A stretch of DNA of 64,000 nucleotides from Adiantum capillus-veneris (GCA_014529385.2 CM043953.1:99561342-99625341); one strand, 5' to 3'; shown: positions 1 to 12,500, counted from the stretch's first letter. A program made the numbers and translations. The notes: a model not told the origin generated them from the letters alone.

Positions 1-107
1 ACCAAGCTTTGGGCAAGAAAATCTGTAACTGGTTGAAGACAGGTCTAGACTCTACTAGACCCAGGTTGGACGAGGGACGAGGAGGGACTAGACCAAGGAC
101 GAGGACT

Positions 108-207
108 GATTGGACCAGGCTAGAGAGACCAGACCAATTGGACCAGGGCGAGAGAGGACCAGACCAAATGGACCAGGGCGAGAGAGGACTAGACCAACAG
201 GCTACAC
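108..207. repeat. Short tandem repeat, about 30-bp unit
   Basis: About three imperfect head-to-tail copies of a purine-rich unit built around GACCAGGGCGAGAGAGGA. The open frame across it (9-224, plus) is rich in D, Q, R and G because of the repeat, and I do not consider it a gene. Confidence 0.6.
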
Positions 208-849
208 AGTGCCAGGCAAAGTAGGTGAAGCTAGATAAACCCAACTAGCTTCAAGATTTGTACCTCACAGAGAGTGAGACTTCAGTTGACATCCCACCGT
301 GATCGCCAAAATGAGAGCACCATAGCGCAGATAGTGTGTCATGCTCTCTACAGTGGGTGCTCCTCAGTGCAATGTGCGTGACAATCTCACTCAAACAGAC
401 TGAAAATAAGAAACAATAGACAACAACTGAGCTCGCAGAGACACAACAGCAACGGTAGACCACAACAAATGACTCGACTATCTCAAAGAACTGATATAGA
501 CTCTGGCGTGGCAGCACACTCAGCTCCAGCCCAGGACTCTCAGGTACAATGGGTTGTCGAGGCTCAGATGTGCAGGGATGGTGAATCAGTGCTCTGTGTA
601 TAGACTCTAGACTCCAGACGACGACGCTGGACCATATATCCCGAAGATGATCCACCAACGGCCCATAAATGTCAACCACCTAAGCCAATCTCCAAAGTGA
701 GTGGTGGTGGTGACCTGGCCACGATGTCCACTAGACCACCGTCCGTATCCTGCCACGTGTCACTGCCCAGCCCAGAGAGTCCGTCCAGTGTGAACCACAC
801 TGAACCAACTGTACTAGTTGAGTGTCCTGTGAAAGTGACACTGTAGCCT

Positions 850-940
850 ACTACAAAGAGCTAAACCATGACTGTTGGGGAGTCATGTGACTGGTGGCTT
901 CACTGTCAACAACCCAAGTACCTGACTGCCATGTAGCAAG
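850..940 (-). pseudogene. Copia retropepsin remnant
   Basis: Minus-strand translation gives WVVDSEATSHMT followed by a hydrophobic stretch. This matches the copia protease signature W-x-x-DSGA-x-x-HMT, with the catalytic DSGA changed to DSEA. A stop follows within about ten codons. It lies about 100 bp downstream of the gag zinc knuckle, as expected for copia gag-protease order. The identification rests on this short motif and its position only. Confidence 0.5.
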
Positions 941-1039
941 AGCGTGGTCCGCCGTCGTGACAACAGCGGTCGCCCCCGCCGTCTCATGAGAGGCTACTAC
1001 TGCAGTCGAGGCTGTTTGTTTCTCCCTGTTGGCCTCGTC

Positions 1040-2223
1040 TCACTTCTTCATTCTGCATTCTGACTCTCTATCCCCTTTCTTGTGGCAATGGTAACATTTG
1101 ATGTCCTTGTTCCTCTTCTTCTTACCTTTACCTTTCTTGTTACCTCCTTGAGCTATCAAAGCTCCTTCTGCATCAACAGCACCTCCGGCTCGGAATGCGG
1201 AGTGTCCCTCAATCTGTCTAAGGGAAGGAAGAATCTCGTCCCAAATGGGGAAAAGGTACGTCCACATGTGAGCAAACTCTGAAAATAGGGATCAAAGCGT
1301 GGGGGAAGCTTGAATAGTAAGAGGCCAGCCATGCGTGCTGAGGTGATGTCGCCTCCGACAGAGACAAGGTCGTCCCAGAGTTCCCGTATGCGGCGGGTCA
1401 ACCCATCAAGTGAGTTGAAATCCTTGAACCGGAGGTTGTACAACTCCCGTTCAAGTGTGATCTGTCTGGCAACCGAGGTCTCCTCAAACTGGTCAAGAAT
1501 CCGTCTCCACAATGGATGTGCATGCTCCTCTTTGGAAACTTCCTTCGTGATGCGGTCCGAGAGGTTCATCATAAGAAAGGTGAAGACCCGTACATCCCGA
1601 TCCACCCACTCGTCGATCTGGGCCTAAGTGGCGGTGGGAAGGGAAGGCTGAGTAGCCGAATGGGTGAAATCATTCAACCATTCCCAGAGTCGATGGTAGG
1701 CAATAATTGTGCAGACTCGTGTCCTCCACACAAAATAGTTGTGTAAATCCAACTTCTTCTCCTCAGCAAATTGGGTGAGGGCATAATTGTTGAATGTAGC
1801 GTTGGCACATGCCAACGTAGTCGCAGAAGCATCAAGTGTGATCTGTTTGGCAAACGAGGTCTCCTCAAACTAGTCAAGAATCCATCTCCACAATGGATGT
1901 GCATGCTCCTCTTTGAAAACTTCCTTCGTGATGCGGTCCGAGAGGTTCATCATAAGAAAGGTGAAGACTCGTACGTCTCGATCCACCCACTCGTCGATCT
2001 GGGCCTGAGTGGCGGTGGGAAGGGAAGGCTGAATAGCCGAATGGGTAAAATCATTCAACCAATCCCAGAGTTGATGGTAGGCAATATTTGTGCGGACTCG
2101 TGTCCTCCACACAGAATAGTTGTGAAAATCAAACTTCTTCTCCTCATCAAACTGGGTGAGGGCACAATTGTTGGATGTAGCGTTGGCAGATGCCGACATA
2201 GTCGCAGAAGTGGAAGTGGCCAT
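1040..2223 (-). pseudogene. Ty1/copia gag (UBN2 type) with internal tandem duplication
   Basis: Gag packages the element RNA. The translation shows the copia gag N-terminus (FHNYSVWRTRV..., WLNDFTH) and then the conserved DRVTK/HPLWRRILDQFEE block, with a CCHC knuckle at about 1050-1095. The N-terminal part occurs twice. Copy 1 (2223-1870) ends at ILD-stop and runs straight into copy 2 (about 1830-1624), which has its own stop at 1624 (CAG to TAG). The C-terminal part (1605-1156) follows copy 2. The knuckle reads CYHCHKKGDRESEC, so the zinc-binding His of CX2CX4HX4C is Asp. One usable gag cannot be read from it. Confidence 0.7.
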
Positions 2224-3091
2224 AGTCGCAAAAGACGTAATGGCCCATTCTGGGACTGTTGTTGTCCCTTCTGCTTCGGAGTCGACATGTCACGTGCTCA
2301 GAGAGAAGTCCCAAAGGTAGATCGATAAGATCGCAAGTTGTCGATGAAGGTACCGTTCCCAAGGCTAGCAATCCAAGATAACCGCACGGACAACCACCGG
2401 ATGGTGTCCTGACAAGTAAGGGATGGTTCAACCGCACAAGAGGTACAAATTCAGCGTGCTGTCCGCCCAAAATAACGCTACAAAGGGTGCTGAAAACGCT
2501 GCTCTAATAGAAATTTCAGTGTGCATGTACGCCACCAATCGGTGCGGGAGCGTCGTAGAGTGTCAGAGGAGAGGGTTCTCGCACTTTTCAACCGTCGAGA
2601 GGCTGAAAACAGAGAAGAAACAGCAAATAATAAGTACCGAAAATGGTGCCGATTGGGTGTAGATACCTGTCCAAGGTGTAGATCTACAAGTTCCAAGCAG
2701 TGTAGAAAACTCCTGAGTGTTCCTTGGCTGCTGCTGTAGGTGCACAAGATCAGCGTTTTATGAAAAACGCCGCAAATCACCAAAAACGCCACCAAAGCAC
2801 GAAAAAACGCAACAAGATCTGCAAAACGCAGATCTGTCCAAAAACGCTAGGTTTTGCAAAAACGCCAGCAAATGTGTTGATGCCAGTTTTGTTGCGATTC
2901 TGCTGCAAGAAGGAAGCGCTAGGAAGAGGGATGCGGATCAGGGCTTCAAGTGCAAAAATGCTGTTGTTCTTGCAAAAAACGCTAGAGCTGAAAAAATGTT
3001 GATCAACGTTTTTGATATCCGCCACGATGGAAACCGGCAGAAGTGCTAGCGCTACCCTCAGGAGGAGAGATCAATGCAAATTCTCCATTGT

Positions 3092-3106
3092 TGGCGACTG
3101 ATATCA
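3092..3106 (-). promoter_or_regulatory. Primer binding site of the copia element
   Basis: On the minus strand TGATATCAGTCGCC directly follows an LTR-like end in CA. It differs at a few positions from TGGTATCAGAGC, the complement of plant initiator tRNA-Met used by most copia elements. Confidence 0.5.
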
Positions 3107-3154
3107 TGTGAGAGTGAGCAGCGGAAAGAGTGTTGAGCCACGCGCGCCAAAAAC

Positions 3155-3213
<59 letters not shown>

Positions 3214-3520
3214 CAAGTGCTCTACAAATGATGCTGAGAATACACAATCTGTATGACTACAAGACCCTAAGCATTCTATTTATAGAATCTTAGGTTGAGG
3301 TAGGGCAAAAATGTGTAGCTGGTGGCAAAAACATAAAAGCCCAAAAATGGCTAAAAATGTTTGCACCCATCCAAGCTCAGAAAATGACCGGCCAGACACG
3401 TGCTAAAAGTGTCCGCCCATGCAATTTTCATGATGTGCGATGGATGGCCAACCCGGGACAATCACTAGCCGTACCCAGGTGTTCATCGGCAGCCTTATGT
3501 TTCTATGTCTTGTAACATGC
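3107..3520 (-). repeat. 5' LTR of the copia element (outer boundary uncertain)
   Basis: The inner end (TGTGAGAG on the plus strand, hence CA on the element strand) abuts the primer binding site. A TATA box (TATAAATA on the minus strand, 3276-3287) lies about 170 bp inside. A (GA)n tract at 3156-3210 falls in the presumed transcribed R-U5 part. The outer end is not fixed: a TGTTACAAG start near 3517 is one candidate. No second LTR is visible, so terminal repeats and target duplication cannot be checked. Confidence 0.45.
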
Positions 3521-3568
3521 ATGTGTGAGCATTTGTGTTGCATTGTGATGTGCAAACCACTGAATATT

Positions 3569-3885
3569 CCTTATTGGATGAGATACTTATGGGAAACCAA
3601 TGACCTTGGATATCAAGAGTTCCAATCTGGAATGAGACTCCTTATTGGATGAGATACTTCTGGGAAATCAACAACCAAGGATATCAAGAGCTCCGATCTG
3701 GAATGAGACTCCTTATTGGATGAGATTTCTGGGACGCCGACAACCGAGGAAATCAAGAGCTCCAATTCGGAATGAGAAAACTGATTGTCCCTTGGAATGA
3801 CCCTCGGAAATTTTTGAGCTAACTTGAGTTGTTTTGCAGATATGCTATAATCGCGGACGATTACTTTCTTTCAAGAAGGGGGGAT
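3569..3885 (+). mobile_element. 3' internal end of a Ty3/gypsy element with 71-bp triplicate repeat and polypurine tract
   Basis: Three head-to-tail copies of a 71-bp unit start at 3569, 3640 and 3711, each beginning CCTTATTGGATGAGAT. After them the sequence 3835-3885 (TTTTGCAG...GATTACT...AAGAAGGGGGGA) resembles the stretch beside the inner LTR edge of the element at 51.5 kb read in reverse, and it ends in a polypurine tract. Only the 3' end of this element is present. No coding frame remains. Confidence 0.55.
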
Positions 3886-4620
3886 GTCACAAACTGCTGA
3901 CGTGTTAAGCCACTAAAGAACGGAGCCAACTAAAGAACGGAGCCAAACTAAAGAACGGAGCCAACCTACAGGTCTCGGTCGAGGGGCCTAAACCCTAAGA
4001 AGAACAAGCAGCAGAAGAAGTTTTACCAACTTGCAAAGTCTTCAGAACCATAAGACTACCACGTCATCAGAACCGTACGACTTCCACGTCGTCACATCCA
4101 TACAATTCTGTGAATTCTGTCGCAGATTCCAGCACGATTTCCAAGTGCCACATTGATAGCCCTCGGCACACTCTGCTCTCTCTGCCCTCTATTCTCTGTT
4201 CAGCTCTCTCTTCTCTACCCTCTACTCATTGCCTTGTTGCCAATATGGGACATGCCACGTCACAATTTGTGACGCTCTCTATTCTGTTGTTAACAATGTT
4301 CTTCAATAATCAGTCTGACTTGTGTATAAATGTGATGCAAGTAATGGGCCATGGCATAAAGAAATCCTCGTGAGGAGACTACTGTGATAAAGACATAAAA
4401 TAAAACAACTTCTCTAAGGTACTACTTTTAGGTGTTCCTTGAGGCTTTAGAGACCCGCAGATCAGCTTGTGTCTTGCTTCTACTTGGGCTTGTGGCTCCT
4501 ACCTTTGCCGTTTGGATGAACCTATGCAACCTTGATACAGTGAAGACCCCATGGATGATTCTTGCTTTGTGATGGCTTCTCTCTGGTGGTAGAGTCTCCT
4601 TTAGCACTTGTGTCATGTTT
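3886..4620 (+). repeat. 3' LTR of a Ty3/gypsy element (right end unresolved)
   Basis: It starts TGTCACAAACTG directly after the polypurine tract. The start resembles the LTR starts at 61,619 (plus) and 51,507 (minus). Three copies of a 17-mer CTAAAGAACGGAGCCAA lie at 3914-3965, and GAGGGGCCTAAACCCTAA occurs just after them, as in the 51.5-kb LTR. A TATA-like TATAAAT stands near 4323. The right end was not found; 4620 is only a guess. Confidence 0.45.
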
Positions 4621-5156
4621 GCTTAAACTTGCAGCTTGTGGCAAGATAGTCTACTCCAAGGCTATGGCTTCTAAATCGACAATCATTCTTCCCGATGCAT
4701 CCTCTCAACTGTTCCTTACCTTATGGCATTCTAGTCCTGTCCCAGGGGAGTTCTCCTATACATTGTGTCTTCTCGACTTCCTTGCAAGATCAGTCCCTGG
4801 TCCTTAGAAACCCTCACTCTAGAATCTGTCAAAACAATTCTTCTATTCTGATTCTAATTCAAAGAATTTGGGGCCTACTAGACCATTGAGTGAAGTTAAA
4901 CAACATGGTGTAAATCGATACCCACGAGGTAGAAGGTTGACACCACCAAGCCATAGAGCAATCAACAAAGCCGAGTATCACTATATGGCTGAACAAAAAG
5001 CTGGCGCTCGATTATCCTAGCTTGACAAAGCCAGCATTGTAGAAAGTACTTAGCACTAACTATGCAGGATTCTTAGGATAGCCATCAGACGATTTCCAAT
5101 TGTAATCAAATTTGGGCCAGCAAAAAAGGAACAAAAATAAAGAGCAAATGCTTTAC
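4621..5156. other. No recognised feature; probably intron 2 of the SGR6-like gene
   Basis: I found no convincing exon, repeat or transposon domain here on either strand. If the SGR6-like gene is intact, this stretch and the transposons to its left lie in its second intron, because exon 2 ends at a clear splice donor and no exon 3 is visible to the left edge of the window. Confidence 0.4.
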
Positions 5157-5394
5157 CAGCGTGCATTTTCCTGCAGAGCCGTCGATGCAGCCTCTCGCAC
5201 GTCTACCGAGTCATCGGCAAGGGCGCCCACCAAGACACGAATCACACCTAGGTAATGTACAATGAAAAACTATGCGATGAAATGTAAGAAACTAGACTGA
5301 AAGCAAGAGCAGGGGGATTGCGGTGATGGAAAGGAAACAAAAGTTTAGCAAAGAAGGGTGAAGAGCAGAGAAAAAAAAAACAACGCTGAGAGAG

Positions 5395-5442
<48 letters not shown>

Positions 5443-5490
5443 ACCTGCTCTTGGCGAAGCTGGAGTAGTAGAGGGCGAAGCGGCAGCCAT
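5157..5490 (-). CDS. SGR6/MROH1-like HEAT-repeat protein, exons 1 and 2 only
   Basis: Exon 1 (5490-5445) starts at ATG in the context GCCATGGCT and encodes MAAASPSTTPASPRA. It ends phase 1 at CAG|GTAATT. Intron 1 contains a (CT)n tract on the coding strand (5401-5439). Exon 2 (5247-5157) follows TTACCTAG and encodes GVIRVLVGALADDSVDVREA and onward to ALQENAR, ending at CTG|GTAAAG. The small-residue-rich start followed by one HEAT repeat (VLVxxLADxSxxVREAxxxAL) matches the N-terminus of plant SHOOT GRAVITROPISM 6 and animal MROH1. These are very long HEAT-repeat proteins; in Arabidopsis SGR6 acts at vacuolar membranes in gravitropism. Only about 45 codons are present; the rest would lie beyond a long intron, left of the window, unless the gene is broken. 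Another HEAT-repeat family is possible. Confidence 0.55.
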
Positions 5491-5814
5491 GGCAATGAGA
5501 AGAGTCTGGGCTCCCGATCTCGGTGTTTCCACACCTTTGACGCCGTGACGTGGCAACAGGATCTTACTCAAAATGGCGCCACGACAACGACAACTGTTAC
5601 TGTTAAAATAAATTTTACTCTACGTGAAAATTCACTATGGCCTACATAAGGCCTTAGGCTATTGACAACAATTTCCTACTAAAAAGCTTCTTTGAGAAAA
5701 ATAAAAAGTGACACTAATAGAGCACCCAAATCGTGGAGGTGGCTTTACGTAGAATCTGAATTAATGTTGAGTCAAAATAGAAGGAAAACTTACACCGCTA
5801 CAGTTTTTTGGGGT
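5491..5814 (-). promoter_or_regulatory. Upstream region of the SGR6-like gene
   Basis: This is the 5' flank of the minus-strand gene. An in-frame TTG-initiated extension to 5571 exists, but the ATG at 5490 has the better context. No clear TATA box was recognised. Beyond it the CT-satellite region begins. Confidence 0.3.
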
Positions 5815-5865
5815 GCTTTCTATTTTGATCAAAAAAGAAGGGAAAATTAAACCACCCCCGAAAAA

Positions 5866-7424
<1,559 letters not shown>

Positions 7425-7485
7425 GCAGCATTTCCGAAGTGAACAGGTTCAACAAAATTGATTCTCATCTCCTATTTTACATACA

Positions 7486-8436
7486 ATGTCTTCCGGCACT
7501 CGCAAGGGTTCTTCTTCTTCAACAAGGTCCACAACCATTGTGCAAAATGATCCAAAATCTCCTAAGTGTGGAGATAGCAACACAACCACCCAACCAACGA
7601 CATCGGAAACCATGATCATGGCGTACTTGGTATCATTGCAAGAGACCGTAAACAAACAAGGCGAAGACTTACGAGCACTTGCAATGGAGAATGGCACACT
7701 AAGGGTACTTGTGGTTGAGAATGAGAATCTCAAGAGGACACTTGAGATGCAAACAACACGTTTGATGCAACTTGAAGAGGAAGTCAAGGAATGTAAACGC
7801 TCTCTTGTGGACTTGAATGCTTTGAAGGAGCGGATGAGCAAAGTAGAGCATGACCATGTATTGAAAGAGGAGAAATTTGACACTATGAGCCGGGATGTAT
7901 GCGACATGAAAAATGTATGCACAAACAAGTCTTGGGCTGATGTATGTGGTAGCAATGTGGTTTCTAATTCCTCACTCATGCAAGCTATGGTTCAAACAAA
8001 GAATGTTGAGAATGTGGATATGGAGGAGTTGAAGGAACGGGAGCGACGTTCCAAGAACATTGTTATTCGTGGAATTCCCGAAGAGAAGTTAGAGACACCT
8101 CCTTCTCTTGCCATTGTTATTGAAGATTTCTTCAAAACCCACTTTGGCATGTCCGGAGTTATGGTCTATGGAGCACATAGAGTGGGGAAGCAAGGAGCTC
8201 CTCGCTCGGGAGAACGGCCAATTGTATGCACCATGCCGGATGAGACCAAGCGAAAGATTATTCTTGATAATAGTTGGATCTATTTGAGGGATACAAAATG
8301 TTTTGTATGTGAAGATCGCACTATTAAGCAACAAAATATGCGTCGCAAGGCATATGAGAAAAAGAATAATAAAAACAAGGAGATCTCTCATGAAGAAAAT
8401 GTGCCCAAGGAGGAGGCAAGTCTCTCAAGCAAATAG
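7486..8436 (+). CDS. LINE-A ORF1 protein (L1 ORF1p-like, coiled coil + RRM)
   Basis: A 316-residue intact ORF with an ATG 64 nt after the (CT)n tract. The N-terminus is Ser/Thr-rich. Residues about 40-115 have heptad-like Leu/Glu/Lys character that suggests a coiled coil. Residues about 180-290 carry the L1 ORF1p signature [14 protein letters not shown], then [22 protein letters not shown] and [17 protein letters not shown], i.e. the RRM-like core and C-terminal domain (Transposase_22 type). I see no CCHC zinc knuckle, which most flowering-plant L1 ORF1 proteins carry. By family, the product is an RNA-binding chaperone of the retrotransposon RNP. It ends in TAG, and ORF2 continues in the same frame two codons later. 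Confidence 0.8.
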   Translation: MSSGTRKGSSSSTRSTTIVQNDPKSPKCGDSNTTTQPTTSETMIMAYLVSLQETVNKQGEDLRALAMENGTLRVLVVENENLKRTLEMQTTRLMQLEEEVKECKRSLVDLNALKERMSKVEHDHVLKEEKFDTMSRDVCDMKNVCTNKSWADVCGSNVVSNSSLMQAMVQTKNVENVDMEELKERERRSKNIVIRGIPEEKLETPPSLAIVIEDFFKTHFGMSGVMVYGAHRVGKQGAPRSGERPIVCTMPDETKRKIILDNSWIYLRDTKCFVCEDRTIKQQNMRRKAYEKKNNKNKEISHEENVPKEEASLSSK

Positions 8437-8442
8437 GGATGC

Positions 8443-9525
8443 GTGACCTATGAGACCGAGTTACAATTGAAAATATGCTTTTGGAATTGTAATGGATACC
8501 CATGGAATGCGGGGGTTGGCATTGATGAACTAACAAGCAAAGCCGATGTTGTACTTCTTGTTGAAACTTGGGAGCATGATACACAAAGGATTAACGGCTT
8601 GGAGGATTACAATGTACATTCATTGATGTGGTCAAAGAATCTCAAGCAACGAAGAGGACAAGGAGGGTTAGCATGTATGGTTAAGAAAGGATTGGAAGAT
8701 TTTGTATCAATTGTGAAAGATGAAAAGTACAAACGTTATGTATGGCTGAAAATTATGACACCAAAAAGAGCACCCATTTTTGTAGCCAGTTGCTACATTC
8801 CTCATCATGATTCTCCCTTTTATGCTTGCATAGATAGAGATCAACCATTTTCTGATTTGGAAGAGGACATTGCTTATTTCAAAGGTGAAGGTGATGTTAT
8901 TGTATTTGGGGATATGAATGCTCGCACAAAAACATTGCAACATGATACTCAACAATTTGATATGCCATACATTTCAAGGGAGTTGGAGGAAGTTCACTTG
9001 TATGATCGTACTTCAATGGATGAGAAAGAGCCGGATCACTATGGAAAGTTACTTTTACACATGTGTAATAGCACGGGTATGCTCATTGCCAATGGTGTAT
9101 CTTTGTGGAGTGGAACCAATGGATTTACATGTAGAAGACATAATGGGGATAGTGTGATTGACTATATGCTACTGTCTGAAGCCATCATGTCTTCAATGGA
9201 CCCCGGAATGGACCCCGGAATCCGACCATCGCACCTTATGTATTGACCTTTCATGTGGAGAAGCAACTAAGCATGATAATCTCAGCCAAAGGAAAGAGAA
9301 GTTATCACTATGTATGGATTTCAAACGGGCACCAATGTACATTGAAATGGTTGAGCGAAAATTATGGATGACAAAGCTTCAATGTGATGCACCATTGGAA
9401 ACTAAATGGGAAGCTTTCAAGAAAGCTATTTGTACTTGTGCGGAAGAATGCTGTGCCATAAAGCATCTCCATGGTATCAACAAAGATAGATCACGCAAAA
9501 GGTGGTTTGATAAAGAATGTATAGA
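8443..9525 (+). pseudogene. LINE-A ORF2 fragment: APE-type endonuclease domain
   Basis: It starts in frame with ORF1 after its TAG, without an in-frame ATG before the endonuclease domain (first codons GTG ACC TAT GAG). Endonuclease motifs in order are CFWNCNG, LLVETWEHD, FGDMNART and SVIDYMLL; then, after a frame change near 9200, SDHRTLCIDL. The frame change lies beside a 12-bp direct duplication (ATGGACCCCGGA twice, 9196-9219) and is shared with the inverted copy. The family enzyme nicks target DNA for target-primed reverse transcription. The frame continues to about 9525, where homology ends; no RT is present. Confidence 0.8.
8444..8457 (+). promoter_or_regulatory. ORF1/ORF2 junction motif, LINE-A copy 1
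   Basis: TGACCTATGAGACC, 7 nt after the ORF1 TAG. It is complementary at 13 of 14 positions to the element's 3' terminal motif (read on the minus strand at 9575-9562). The same motif type sits at the same place in LINE-B. The suggested role, long-range RNA pairing for ORF2 expression, is inference. Confidence 0.5.
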
Positions 9526-9551
9526 TAGACAGATTTTATTATCGTCCTCGG

Positions 9552-9576
9552 AGGTCAAATATGACCTATGGGACCA
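9552..9576 (-). promoter_or_regulatory. LINE-A 3' terminal motif and stem-loop
   Basis: Read on the minus strand: TTGGTCCCATAGGTCA, then the perfect 6-bp stem AGGTCA/TGACCT around TATT. The ORF2 stop codon TAG lies inside the motif (CCATAG). Such 3' hairpins are used by several LINE reverse transcriptases to choose their template; that role here is inference. Confidence 0.55.
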
Positions 9577-12500
9577 AAGTTACATGTGATGTAGTATGTG
9601 TATGACTGATGAGTGACTCTCGATGCTCCAAAATTGTAGTGATGAGAGTCGCAATGGAGAGCCCACACTTTGGCTGGGAGAGGAAAGTGTGTAGGTCTAA
9701 GTTATGGCTGAAAATGTGAGAGAAGCAAGTTCGGATGTGATCAAAAGCTGAGCACTCTAGTAGTGTGTGGTACTCAGACTCTCGAACTTGCACTGAGCAT
9801 AATGTGCACAATCGATTTGACTCTTCTCCATTGCCCCAACGCCCTATCTCGCATCGAAGGAAATGGGAGCTAAGCCGAATTGCTGCGATAGTGCGTATCG
9901 CGGACAAGGGAATAGGCTCAAGCATGTAAGTGTGAGTACGGTTTCCTCTCTCAGCGAAGAACATGGTTTTGTAGTTGGGGGCAATATAGGTGGTGTAATG
10001 TATGAAGCGTGACCCACCGGATTTCTCCCAAGCCGTAATACATTGGCGTTGTAGAAAAGCTTCATTCACTTGAGAGTCAATTGAAGCATCATGTAGCAAG
10101 TGTAATGCATCCCATCTCCCAAACCACTTCTTTATGTCTTGCATCCATCCCGTGCTCAAGATCTTGCTTTTATGCGTCTTTTGAACTTTTTTGCTTGCTT
10201 CCCATGCAATTGTAGGAAGTCGATGTGAGGGGTTTTGACGCATCTTTATCATGTACTCCACAACCCTTTCCATGCCCATAACCTCAATTGGAAGAGATCC
10301 CGACTCAAGAAGTAGGAGCATATATGGTGTTTGTGTCTTAACTTGGAGAAAGTTTGTAAGAAAACGCTTTTGGACATTCTCAAACTCTTTCCAAGTAGAC
10401 TTTGAGATGCTCCCGCCCCACACTTCAACTCCATAAAGAAGAACCGGTGTCACCAATGCATCAAAAAGATACTTCTTGAGAACCCAACACTTGATGTTTC
10501 CCGCATTACACATGTTCTCAAATGCATAATATGCTCTCTTTCCCGCTTCCAAACGACGCATAGCACATTCATGCCACTTGTGATTGGATGGAACCTCAAG
10601 GCCAAGGTACTTAAAGCTCTAAACAACTTCAAGTGTCTCGTTGTTGTACACAATGCATGGCTTCTCCTTATGGTTGGTTTTCACAAGCATAACCTTTGTT
10701 TTGGATTCATTTACAATCAGCCCACTATGCAAGCAAAAGTTCTCAAGGACAACCATAAGCTTTTGTGCATCTTCTAAAGTGTGTGCTAGAAGCACTACAT
10801 CATCCGCATACAACAAAAGCATGATTACCGCATTGCAAATAGTGACCTCTTCAATGCCTTCTTCTTGCATAAAGTCAAGTCCCATTTGTTCCAATTGATC
10901 GATGCATAGACCAAAGAGAGTTGGTGACAATGGACATCCTTGTTTAACCCCAATAGTGCTTACAAAAATTTCTGAAATTTCTCTTCCCATGCGCAATTGA
11001 CAAATCACCTTCTCATAGATTCGAGAAACTGCAAGCATAAACTCACTTGGCACTTGGAGTTCTTCCATCCTTCTCCACAAATTGTTACGTGGAATCATAT
11101 CAAAGGCTTTCTTAAAGTCTACAAAACAACAATACAATCGCTTGCCTTTCAACCGACTTTCCTCCATGAGAACACGAAGAGTGACAAGATGATCAATGGT
11201 GCTATGGCATCGACGAAAACCCGCTTGTCCCTTTGCACGCTTGTCATTCTCTTCAGCCCAATCACTGAATTTCATCTCCATTATGCACCCAAACAACTTT
11301 GCCATAAGAGACCCAATCATTATAGTCCGGTAGTTGCTTACATTCTTTACATCCCCTCCTTTATGCAAAGGCTTGACCCAATTAGTACTCCAATCATAAG
11401 GCATACCATGTTGAAGTGCAAGGTTGAACATATCACACATCCACTCATGGGTAAAATCTCCCATCCATTTGATCATCTCCGGCTTGATACCTTGAAGATC
11501 TCCCGCTTTGCGAATGGCCAACTTTTCAAGCCCACCGCATACATCCTCAATAGTAAAAAAAGATGGCATACATGGGAGTGAACCATAAAATGGCATTTTT
11601 TCAGTATTTTCTTGCTCATATAATTGCCTACAATGTGTGTACATATCCACTAGACTCAAGTTACCAAAATTCTCAACCCGATTGCCTCTCAAGTTTCTCC
11701 AAAATCTTCCACATGCATGTGCCTTTTCTTGGACTTGAAATTCTTGTTGCTTTACTTCCCATCTTCTTCTCTTCTTTTGAATCAATGCCTTGTATGTATG
11801 CAAATGACTTTGATAGTTGTCTTTGTCCATAGTTGCATCAAGGTTTATCAAGGACTTTCGAGCATCTTGACATTCTTTATCAAACCACCTTTTGCGTGAT
11901 CTATCTTTGTTGATACCATGGAGATGCTTTATGGCAAAGCATTCTTCCGCACAAGTACAAATAGCTTTCTTGAAAGCTTCCCATTTAGTTTCCAATGGTG
12001 CATCACATTGAAGCTTTGTCATCCATAATTTTCGCTCAACCATTTCAATGTACATTGGTGCCCGTTTGAAATCCATACATAGTGATAACTTCTCTTTCCT
12101 TTGGCTGAGATTATCATGCTTAGTTGCTTCTCCACATGAAAGGTCAATACATAAGGTGCGATGGTCGGATTCCGGGGTCCATTCCGGGGTCCATTGAAGA
12201 CATGATGGCTTCAGACAGTAGCATATAGTCAATCACACTATCCCCATTATGTCTTCTACATGTAAATCCATTGGTTCCACTCCACAAAGATACACCATTG
12301 GCAATGAGCATACCCGTGCTATTACACATGTGTAAAAGTAACTTTCCATAGTGATCCGGCTCTTTCGCATCCATTTAAGTACGATCATACAAGTGAACTT
12401 CCTCCAACTCCCTTGAAATGTATGGCATATCAAATTGTTGAGTATCATGTTGCAATGTTTTTGTCCGAGCATTCATATCCCCAAATACAATAACATCACC

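Larger units (their letters stand above)
250..3106 (-). mobile_element. Decayed Ty1/copia retrotransposon, internal region
   Basis: On the minus strand the order is primer-binding-like site (3092-3106), untranslated leader (about 2224-3091), gag (2223-1040) and a protease remnant (about 935-850). This is the Ty1/copia order. Frames below about 850 can no longer be followed and no integrase or RT was seen, so the element is truncated or runs out of the window. Lesions include nonsense codons, an internal duplication in gag, and altered zinc-knuckle and protease active-site residues. It is certainly inactive. Confidence 0.7.
7422..9525 (+). mobile_element. LINE-A copy 1 (5' segment, truncated 3')
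   Basis: A non-LTR retrotransposon with a 64-bp leader, ORF1 and the endonuclease part of ORF2. It matches the minus-strand copy at 14,065-11,866 almost base for base, with identical ORF1 proteins and a shared ORF2 frameshift, then stops abruptly at about 9525 against the 3' end of that inverted copy. Its 5' end lies directly after a (CT)n tract (7338-7421). It lacks the reverse transcriptase and 3' end and could not move by itself. Confidence 0.85.

Noticed and set aside
251-679. 142-codon minus-strand frame beyond the copia protease remnant
   Set aside because: Could be decayed copia sequence, but no integrase or other motif can be read, so no gene is called.
2423-3049. Several 60-110 codon frames on both strands
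   Set aside because: They lie in the untranslated leader of the copia element and show no domain.
3107-3891. A single 785-bp copia LTR from the primer site to TGTGACATCC (minus)
   Set aside because: 3835-3885 resembles the internal end and polypurine tract of a plus-strand gypsy element, so 3886 is better read as the start of its 3' LTR.
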